NCBI RefSeq assembly: GCF_949628265.1
Contig: NC_088789.1
Coordinates: 20,453,883 to 20,517,882, forward strand
Direction of reading: 5' to 3'
DNA from: Cloeon dipterum
Taxonomy: Eukaryota; Arthropoda; Insecta; Ephemeroptera; Baetidae
Length of the DNA stretch: 64,000 bases
Both the position numbers and the translations under genes were made by a program. Positions within the stretch are counted from its first letter, which is position 1; each line of letters starts with the position of its first letter. Positions 52,038-61,478 of this stretch are shown here, piece after piece. The notes beneath the pieces were generated by a model. It had not been told where the DNA came from. It did no database searches and saw only the letters and a program-made list of their open reading frames with translations.

Positions 52038-53784
52038 TTATCCGTACAGGTACGATGATTTGGCGTAGGCTCCACCGTAGTAGCCGCCGAGTCCTCCACC
52101 GTAGCCGCCTCCATAGCCGCCACCTCCATAGCCGCCTCCATAGCTGCCGCCTCCAAGTCCCCCGAAGAGCTCGCCCAAGGAGCCTCCGTAGCCGAGCCCC
52201 TGGCTGCCGTAGCCGTAGCCCCTGCTGCCACCGTAGCCTCCATACCCACCATAGCTACCAAGGCCGCCGTAGCTTCCAAGGCCGCCGTAGCTTCCGAGGC
52301 CGCCGTATGAGCCGCCGTACGAGCCGTCGTTGAGGCCTCTGAACAGTCCGTAGCCTCCGTAGCTGCCCACGCCGCGGCCGTAGCCGCCGGACCCGGAGCC
52401 GTAACTGTAGGAACTGTAGCCCAAGCCGGGGTAGTCGTTATTCCAGGCTCCGTAGCTGCCCAGGCCGCCGCCATTGTAGTAACCAGTGTACCCCAGGCCT
52501 GAAATTGAATATCAGGGTTCTCACTCATCGATATTAAATGTATTTTTAAAATGGAGATATTGCGGAGAGCCTTTTGAAAATTCTAAAAAAGGAATATTAA
52601 TTAATGGTAATAACAAATAAAATTTGGCTCTGACTTTGAGATGGATTTAAACGGAAAATATTCCAGCTTTGAAGAAAAATCAGACACTTTTTGATTCATG
52701 GCAATGTCATAAAAATTCAAATATTACTCTGATGCGAAATCGTAAATGGTAATTTGAGTAGTCTGTTGTCAGCAAATGAATGCAATGATTTTACAACATA
52801 ATTAAGATAATTCTAGTACAAATGGTGCAACTTTTAAATCTTCAAAACAGGAAAAACGTTTTTGTGCAATGATTCGTGCAGCCGATTTTCTGCCAATTAA
52901 AATGATTCGAAACTTTTTTTTTGTAAAAACAGTCGATCAACCTGAATCTACAATTGGAAATTATCAACTTGAGATGTAAAAAATTATTATATAGCTGGTT
53001 ATTTACTCGTGAGCGCGCAGGTTTATTAGTGTCTTATTACTCTTATTTTATATTTATATAAGAATAATATAACTCTTCTAGGATGAATATTCCGGTGCGG
53101 CAATCAGATCAAGAGACTATATTTCTATAAATGTCAAGTTACTGACTTTCAACTTATTTCCTACTCTGACAAAAATATAAAAATATATTTGTTTTCCATC
53201 ATGATATGATAAATGCCTCAGAATCTGTCAGAGTGATGAGTATTTTTATTTGACATCATTTATTATGATTGTCAAAAATTATTAGTTTAAAAATAAATCA
53301 AAACAAAAATAAAATAGAAGCTCTTGATCTATTTTAAATAAAAAAAAATCAAATTACGTTGCTAAAGTTACAAACCAGTTTGTTTTTAGTTTCAAAAATA
53401 AAATTGTTGACAAATAATGCCAACGAAAGAAGCACTTAAGATTGTCTAAATTTTATACAAGAATTTTGACTTTTCACTAATAACAATGTGAAAAATGTAC
53501 GCAACACGAAATAATTAAAAAAAAATCATAAATAACGTGCAAATAACCATTTATAAATTATAAAAATAATTTTCTATCAAATACCTCCTCCAATGCTCCT
53601 CTTGAGTTTGCTCTCGGACGCCACAGGTTCAGCACTACCAGGAGTGACCGGAGTGATCACCGTTTCTTCGGCTGTCACGACGGCAAGCGCGGACGCAGCA
53701 GACAAAAGCTGAAACCATGCACAGTAATCCGTTGTGAAAAATAATCCTGTCGAAAGCGAACATACGCACCAACCACAAATACAT
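52038..53784 (-). CDS. Secreted Gly/Tyr/Ser-rich protein, 199 aa
   Basis: Exons on the - strand: 53770-53784 (ATG, 5 codons), 53585-53708, 52038-52498 (TAA), 600 nt in all. Introns are 61 and 1086 nt. The signal peptide is about residues 1-18 (MYLWL + LLSAASALAVVTA). A longer Thr/Pro/Glu pro-region (EETVITPVTPGSAEPVASES) ends in LKR at 40-42. The mature part starts SIGGGLGYTGYYNGGGLGS, passes through YSSYSYGSGSGGYGRGVG and three GLGSYG repeats, and a LGELFGGLGGG break, to GGGYGGGGYGGGYGGGLGG and a YLYG end. It differs from its sisters in the non-MK start and the second intron after KRSIGG. The promoter motif is poor (AATAAAA-like at about 53839-53845). Confidence 0.84.
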
Positions 53785-56700
53785 GTTCGCTTTAAAAAAT
53801 ATTATCACCAACTGGCAAGTTGACACTTTCGTCGGCCCGTTTTATTCTCTCAGTCAGGCGGTTCATTTGCATGAAAATGAGTCGCTGGCAATTATGAACC
53901 ATCCGTCAAAGGTGGCCACTTGTGTGAAAAAGCATTTCGAACTTTCAGTTTCGGAAGAGGCATACAAGAGACGTGCGTTGTGACGGGCGATTTTCGCATT
54001 TATCCAGCTGGTGCGACTTCTCCTCGCAGCAAAAATAATTTTCCAATAATTAACGCTGTCTGTGGTGCTGCCTTTCCAAACTGCAATGTTGCCGGGTAAA
54101 AGGCTCCGAGAGTGAGATGCACTCGCGCGTATGCGGGAAGGGAAACGGATCGAGGGCGTTCTTGTGGTGTCTATTTCATGCGAGCTGTGTGTTTGTTCTC
54201 TCACAACGTGTCGCATTTCCTTCTTTACATTTCCAATCATCGCAATCGCAGATGAGAGCAGCCAGCGTCTTTCGTTAATTAAAGACATGGAAGTGAGCGC
54301 GTGGCTTGCGTTTCGCGCCAATCATTATTGATTTTTTTTCAACTGGTCTTTTGCCTCGAATAAATCCAATCAAAGTCCATTTTTTTGGTCAAGGGCTATG
54401 TATTATTTTCTAAAGTAAACGTATATGAAGTGAATTCAAAGTTCATTAGATATTTTTAAATTAAAATAATAAATACAGTCAAATGTAAAATAGAAAATGA
54501 ATTATTTAAAAATGATCAACCTTGGTTTGCAAAGAAGTGTTTTAAAACATGAATTTTTGTTCAAAATTTAAAAGAAAATTAAAATTTAATTATGGTTTAA
54601 AAATTAAATTTGTGTGGATGCTCAGGACTAGATTGTTTTAACCTTACAAGCCCTCAAGATTGATCATTAATCAAACTGAATTTGAGCCGTTTTCAATTGT
54701 ATGCACGCTTAGTCGCGTCATTTGCACCTAACCTGTAAAAAATGAATTTTTCCTTTTTTGTTGGAGCTGAAAAGGATTGACACCCATTGACTTTACTTAA
54801 AATATCTAGAGGTGGAACTATATGTCTCAGGTTCCAAGAGCTGCATTTACAAAAACTGCAAACTACTCGAATCTTGATGCACATCCTATCCATGCACTCA
54901 TAAGTAGAAGTTTTAGGGTGATCTAAACACTAACGCAGCAGCGAATAAAGTTATTCCCCCACTTCAATTTATTCACGTTGCACTTTTATGTTCAAACCGC
55001 AACAAAAATTATAAAATTTTACATGTCAAGGCTGCATAAAGGGGTTTGAAGGGTTGGCTGCTTCAACTATCTAGGTGAGGTTAAGATTTAAGGTTAGTCT
55101 AGCGGGTGTTCAGTGTTTTAAATCTGACTATTAGAAGCTGATATTTGTTTTGTGAAAAAAATCCAAAAAAAGCACAATTTTGTAGTTTTCATATTTCTTT
55201 TAATAAAAAATTCAAGCAAAACGCCATTCCAGATTTGAACTTAATCACACATTTCAAGATATGGCGATATCAGAATTAAAAATTCAATATGCTCATTTTC
55301 AAGAGTTCCTTCTCGAAATTTTTATTTTAGTGACCTTTTTATTTGACCTACCACTTTGAGAACAGCAGTAGTTAAACTGCTTGATGAGATGAGTTCAACG
55401 ATGTTCAAATTTTTTCTCCGAGCTCAAAAATTAAAGTGCCCGTAAAACCAGCAAATTTGGGAATTCTGGTTTTTCTAAATGATGTTTTCTGCCAAATTGG
55501 ACCTAGTTTCAGTAAATAAATTTCATCAAGATCCTCATATTAATGCAAGAACTGTATATCTTTCCTGGACATTATGCTTGATTTGGACCATAAACCACCT
55601 TTCAGAGCACTTTTTACGTTTTAATGTACAGTTCAACAGTTAGATTTAATTTTACATGGCCCCAAAATTCAAAAAATAAAGTTTGAAAGGCCCAGCGGCA
55701 GACTCGTCTTATTTTTATGCCTTCCGCAACGCTCGTGTGTCACGCCGGTTGCAAACGCTGACGGGGGCAGCAGTGAAAGTGGCCTTGGAGGCGGCGGGGG
55801 AGGCGGCGTGAGCGGTGCCGCTCCCTGTTATCTGATGCACGCAACGTTTAATTGCTTTTCTGCCAGCGTCACTTGTTGCTAGCTAAGTAGCTAGTTGCTC
55901 GATCTGTGCGCGTACCTGCGTTTGGTTTGCCCAAAAATTCCTAACAGTATACGCGGCGACTGCGGAGCGCGGCCCCTCCCTCTCCGTTGATTCTGTGATC
56001 TGAATCACGAGATCTGCAATTATTGGCACCGCGACTCAAAAGTATTTTCTCACTCGCCTGTCCCAGACGTGATTGATATTGTGAGAAGCTATAAATGGAG
56101 CTACGCGCATGAAATAAAAATTGCTCTTAACGACATTATTAATATTTTAAAAAATAAATCACGTGCAGTGTTCTTTACCAATGAATTTTTACTTAAAGTA
56201 AGATTTTAAGTTTGAATTTCAGTTCAATTTAACCACATAAAGATTTAAAATGTGTTCACTTGTTCTGCGTCGTCCTAGAGATAGGTGAAAGATTTCCCAT
56301 ATTTTTTCAGTTGCGTGCTTTTAATTTAATAATGGAGCTTTGCTACTCAATAAGATTTTAAAATTGACAATTCAAAGATAATGCTCGACTAGTTACACAT
56401 ATAAATGTTATTTTAAATTGTTCCAATTCGCCTGCCGTTTTAAATTAAATAATTTTAGATATCGAAAAAAAATTGTATTTAATAATATCAACTTTTGTGA
56501 TTTATTTACATCAAATGTAATAAATTAATTTTTGATATAACTATTTAAAGTAAAAATAAGAAATTTAAAATGTATACTTTGATATGAACAAACTAAAAGA
56601 ATATTTTATAGAGCTCAAACTTGGTGGCAGAAAAGAGAAGAAGGTGCAATCCGGTTAGGCAACAGAGTGCAGAATTTCGAAAAAGCCATTAAAACTTTTA

Positions 56701-57322
56701 ATTAGTGAAGTGAACCAAGAGATTTATAGGCTCGTGGTCGGTACCTCCAACAAACAAAACTGGTGGGCTCTCTTCTTAATTGAATGACTCGCCCATTTCT
56801 CTGACACGGGAATGCCAATTACTGTGAAAAATTTCGACGATGAGAGCAGGTTTATTGCAGTAAAAGCCGTGTGCAGTGTTTTTTTTCTTCTGCTCTTAAC
56901 AAGAAGTTAAATTTATTGATCAATTTAAGCGCTAACAGTCTAAATCTATTTATTTACAACACACTACTAAATGGTTTTTGGCTAAAAGTCGATCAATGAA
57001 ACAATGAATCAGCATGCAGTTACACAGAAATAAATTAGTAGTCGAATTCCTCGCAACACCCGCCGGCGAGGATTTCACGCTCAAAACACACTTCACTCTC
57101 TTTTTCTATACTTTTAATAAAGGAAGAAGGTCGATGACAATAAAAGCATTGGGGGCCAGGGAGTGGGGAAATAAGCGTGTTATATGTATAGCTGATAGGG
57201 TGAAATTTCGGATGGTGACAAATGAGAGGATGACAATTTAACCATGGCTTGGAAAAATTCGAGATTTGAAATTAATCTTAAAATTTTACACAGTATCACT
57301 CAGACCGGGGCTTAAAGGCGGG
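53785..57322. other. Intergenic region upstream of the 199-aa gene
   Basis: A 152-codon - strand frame at 53863-54321 overlaps the promoter zone of the 199-aa gene; it has no recognisable domain and I treat it as chance. A GC-rich patch at 55690-55970 has two open frames and a GTGAGC donor-like site but no convincing acceptor. The remainder is AT-rich and empty. Confidence 0.35.
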
Positions 57323-57403
57323 AAACACCCAGGAAAAAGAACGACACACCTCAAGAAAGAGAGATGGAAATCGATCGTGTATCGCTACTTTTCTTGGGTG
57401 TTT
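57323..57403. repeat. Hairpin with 15-bp stem
   Basis: AAACACCCAGGAAAA pairs with TTTTCTTGGGTGTTT (one G-T wobble) across a 51-nt loop. Confidence 0.6.
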
Positions 57404-57742
57404 TTACTGGGGGAACACTCAGCCTTTAATTAAATTAATCAGTATAAATCCAAGTAAAAACATTAGAACTTTCAACAATTTTAGGATTGGAAGGTCCTAT
57501 AAGGAATTGATCTCTGGGTAGAGCTCATATTAAAGTAGCGCTGGAATTTACTTTTTGACACTTTCAGTCGATTCCTTAGGGTCGAATTCGGTTGGGCAAC
57601 CGAATTGCACTGATGCAATGCCGAAAATTGGTGGAAATGTAAAAAACCGTTACTTCTTTTTTGAAACTAGTATAAAGTCCAGAAGAATGGCGAACAATGA
57701 GAGAAAGGAGAGGTCCTCTGATTGGCTGTTTGGCGTAGCGAT

Positions 57743-57804
57743 GGCAGCGACACATCAACAGCCAGAGCAACTAACAGCCAGACTTTTGTCACTGTGTCGC
57801 TGCC
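57743..57804. repeat. Perfect 12-bp inverted repeat flanked by CTGATTGG boxes
   Basis: GGCAGCGACACA pairs perfectly with TGTGTCGCTGCC across a 38-nt loop, and CGA/TCG extends the stem after one wobble. CTGATTGG (an inverted CCAAT box) stands just outside on each side, near 57718-57725 and 57828-57836. It may be part of a promoter or a structured RNA. Confidence 0.55.
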
Positions 57805-58126
57805 GTCGATAAGAAAACCTTTCCGTTCTCTGATTGGTTTTCTGGTTTATCACGTTATTTCCACAGATTTTTGTCACGAATTTTCACCAGATTGATGAAC
57901 TAGTTGAGTTATTCGTCTACCTAGCTTAATTCAATCCTCAGGAGTCTATTGGTTCTGTCAAAATTGAAATTCCAGTGCTTCTTTGATGGTCAAAAAATCA
58001 ATCAAAGCAGGCGATTTGACTAATTTTGCCAAGCCAGTGTTCAGCAGCATTTTACAAGTAGAATCACAATCTCACTTTCGGTTTGCACAATCCGATCAGA
58101 TCACTAAAAAATCACACGCTCGTGCG

Positions 58127-61100
58127 TCAGATGAGAGCGAAGTAGCCGTGGCCGTGTCCGTGGCCACCGACGTGCAGACCAACGCCAAAGCCGCCGACGT
58201 GCAAAGTATAGAGGTTGGCATGCAGGGCGACGAGTGGCGTGCCACCGCCGTAGCCCAGCGAGTGGCCGTTCACAGAGGAGGCTGGGTGCGGCAACGCGTG
58301 GTGGTGGATCTCGGTCATCGTGTGCGTCGTCTCCGCAGCGTTGTGCACGTGCCGCAGCGACGTCGTCGACACGGCCGCCGGCAGCACGTGCTGCGCCACG
58401 ATCGCCGCCGCGGCTGCGTGCGGCGCCGCCGGAGCCGCCGTCAGCAGCACCAGCAGCTTCGTTTGCTTGCTGTCCTTGGCCGGCGCCGCCACGATCAGCG
58501 AGTCCCCTAACGCCCACAGCGTCTGTAAAAGAGAGAAAATTTAACATGAGAAGATTTATTTACTGTGTAACACACAATGAGTTGTTGGCGTCGTGATTAA
58601 TGTTTTAGTTTGCTTGTAATTAGTGTTATGGGTGTTGCGCTTGATATATCGAGATGGAACAGGTATAGTACTGTAATTCATTTTCCAGTTGATGCTATAT
58701 GATAACATTGAGAGTTTTAAGAATGGTTTACAGGAAATAAATTAATTAGTTTACAGACAGTCAGGAACCTTTAATGACACGAGATTATTTTTCTCTAACC
58801 TCAATGTTTGGGCGGTTCATCAACTGCTAAATTATTATTTCTTATATTGTTTAAATTGGATTGATACAGGGCGTCAATTATTGGAAATTATTTGAACTGT
58901 TGGAAGCAATAGCAGTTGATCGATGTAATTTGTTCTACAATTTTTAATAATCAAAAAAGATATTTCTTTCAGTAAAAATTCAAATTTTCTCTCAAATTTA
59001 CAGCGCTTGGCCACATTTTCTTGGCAGATTTCGATTCCTCTCGTCGAGATATGTTCAACAGCGTATGAAACCTTTTAGGAAGCTCTTTGTTTTGAAATAA
59101 AATCAGATTTCAAGTAAGGGAGACAGCAGCATGCTCACTTTACAGCCACTTTTCCAAAAAATTTACATAATTACAGGTCAATTTTAGCCTTAACTCCTGA
59201 CTCCTAAGGGACGAGTTCATGCATTGGAAACAACGATTTTCCAGGATTTTGCAATATCAATCCTCTTTAATGAAAATTAAATTAACATTTTCCTAGACTA
59301 GTTGCAATATTGTCAGAACCAGATGATGTATATAATAGAATCATTCAATGAAGCGCAAATTTTAGCGTTGCAAAAATCGCTCAGCAGTCAATTCAAGAAT
59401 TAAAATCCAACCCTTTGTCAGAAGCAGTCGCCGCTGCCACACTTTAATTAAGAATTCAACAACGAAGAGATTGTTTAATGTTTTTCACCGGTTAGGTAGT
59501 TTTTACTGAACCAAAAAGCTAACCATCCAGTTGGCCAAGTTGATCATAAAAATATCAAGTTTAGCACCATAGACTGAACGGTGGTGATGATGCAATAACG
59601 GTTGAAATTTGAAACTTATCTTCGTGACGAAGGCAGGCGATTATTTGGCCTGTACACTATACTTGCTCGCAACCATCATATAATGTAAAATGACGCCTAA
59701 AATTTACATATAAGTGCTATGGACAGAACATTTTTATATTTTTTCTCTACTTAATAACGCGTTATTTGGTATCAAATTCAATTAGAGGTAAATTCTTACC
59801 TTCTGGTCTAAAAGGCAGTAATTAAACTATCCGAAATTGTTAGCTTATTCAAATTTTGCTTTTAAAAAAGCTTTAAATCACTCTACTTTTTTATGGCATG
59901 AGCAGATTTAGAGCACTTCTTGAGTTGAAGTCTCCAAGTGAAAAATGAGATAGTGATTTATCACAAGCGTTTTAAATCTTCATCACGAGTGAAAAATTGG
60001 ATGCCTTTAGGCATCGTCTTTTCCTTTCTGAGAAAATAACGCACGTCCTAATGAAATTAGCCATTCATCAAAATCTTTCGAAATATAAACCAACTCGTTC
60101 CTATCGTCACAAATTTGAATATGACTATACGAATATTGATGCATGAATAATTCTGCCTTATTAACCCTCATTCTCTTTAAGGACACCCAAATAATAAATT
60201 ATTTCAAAGTTTGTTGTGACGTAGCAGCAGCAACCTCTGGAAGAGCCAAGCATTTGCACAACTCTAGTCACTTTATGCAAAACAGAAAAATGATAACCTA
60301 CGCAATGCAAGTGTCTAGACTCGATCCAGACTCGAGACGCGATCTCAGAAGCAGTTTTCGAATGATCTGCGCGCGCGAGTGCATGTCCCCGATTTCGAAC
60401 TAGGCCCGTTTGTGGTGTACGTCCGCTCTCAAAATTGTTGTGTCATGTTAATAAAATTTTATGCTCTGCGCCTCAAGGGTATCGGCGCGCGGCTATTTGT
60501 TTGTATGCAGAATTTTCAATTTGTTACGGAATATATTATCCTAAATGTTCGAGAGCACGGGCACGGGGAGATAACAACAATTCCGCACTAACTGACTCAA
60601 GATTCGTTGGCCGCGCACCAACGTTTTGTTGCTGAAAACACGAACATAAAACACACGTAATAGCTAGTGTTGTTAAAAAGGTCATGGCATCCAGCAGATC
60701 TTCTGATGAAGTAACAATCTCGGCACTTTCACACAAAACTGTCTTCTCTTCTAGTATTCTTGCTAGCCGCGTCACAAGGGAGGACCCAACATCAACCCCA
60801 ATGAGGAATTAAAATTTGTTAACAGAATTTTCTTAAAGTTAATTGGATTTCTGCAGAGGTGCAGTTGAAAATTATTTTTAATGTTGGCCACAATATGCAG
60901 ACGATCAAACAAAAGCAAATTCTATAACGTGCAATAATCAAAATAGGGCCTGCAACAATTAGAATTCAAATTTTACTAACTTTCTCCAAAATTTACAGCG
61001 CTTGGCCATATTTTTTGACAGACTTATAGAGGTGTATCCAATGGTGAGTTGCACTTTTAGGGGAAATTCCGTGTTGTGAAATAAAATGAGATTTCAAGTA

Positions 61101-61478
61101 AGGAGACAGTCTTCACCATTTGGTAAGCATATTAACTTTCGAGCCACTTTTCTAAAAAAAAAATACAGCACTATATACCTTGGTAATTTTGGCTTTAACT
61201 CAATCCTCAAAAATAGTTTAATGCACTGGCAAGAAAAATTTCGCAATTAATAAATTTTAAAATTAATTTTAGACATGATGAAACAAAACAAATAGCCTTT
61301 TCAAACTCTTGGATACAAATTTAAAATAAAAAATTAAATTTACAATTTTGTGGCTAACAAATCGGAGCTGGAATTTGGACTTCCTTGAAAGCAAGGGGGT
61401 GAAATTTCGTCTCAGGGGAAGAAATCGTGTGTTGTCGGTGCTCACCAGGAGGACGAGCTGCACATGCATGAGGCGCAT
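58127..61478 (-). CDS. Secreted Ala/His/Gly-rich protein, 142 aa, function unknown
   Basis: Exons on the - strand: 61446-61478 (ATG, 11 codons) and 58127-58522 (stop), with a 2923-nt phase-0 intron. The join gives a clean signal peptide: MRLMHVQLVLL, then TLWALGDSLIVAAPA (cleavage near residue 25). It continues with KDSKQTK and a hydrophobic Ala-rich part (LLVLLTAAPAAPHAAAAAIV). A His-rich middle follows (HVHNAAETTHTMTEIHHHAL), then a Gly/His end (GGFGVGLHVGGHGHGHGYF). Unlike its eight neighbours it has no Lys-Arg after the signal peptide. The His content suggests metal binding or pH-dependent behaviour, which is inference only. Exon 1's frame is open far upstream, to an ATG at 61757, but starting at 61478 gives the signal peptide. 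The intron contains two R2 repeat copies. No TATA box was seen; the promoter is GC-rich. Confidence 0.65.
58994..59275. repeat. Dispersed repeat family R2, copy B
   Basis: The longest copy. Its words are CAAATTTACAGCGCTTGGCC, GATTTCGATTCCTC, GAAATAAAATCAGATTT, CAAGTAAGGGAGACAG, CCACTTTTCCAAAAAATTTA and CAGGTCAATTTTAGCCT. The right end is GAGTTCATGCATTGG...TTTTCC...ATATCAATCCTC. It lies in the intron of the 142-aa gene. Confidence 0.8.
60987..61240. repeat. Dispersed repeat family R2, copy C
   Basis: Shares AAATTTACAGCGCTTGGCCA, GAAATAAAATGAGATTTCAA, GTAAGGAGACAGTC, GAGCCACTTTTCTAAAAA and ATGCACTGG with copies A and B, same orientation. It lies in the same intron as copy B. Confidence 0.8.

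Noticed and set aside
52004..52528. 174-codon Ala/Thr-rich - strand frame
   Set aside because: Wrong-frame reading of the GGY exon 52038-52498.
53863..54321. 152-codon - strand frame
   Set aside because: Lies in the promoter zone of the 199-aa gene, has mixed composition, no domain and no splice context; most likely chance, though not excluded.
55693..55800. GC-rich open stretch ending at a GTGAGC donor-like site
   Set aside because: Open in more than one frame and lacking a credible acceptor or start.
58104..58547. 147-codon - strand frame starting at 58547
   Set aside because: Reads through the acceptor at 58523 in a different frame from the His/Gly-rich exon; Arg/Gly-rich shadow.
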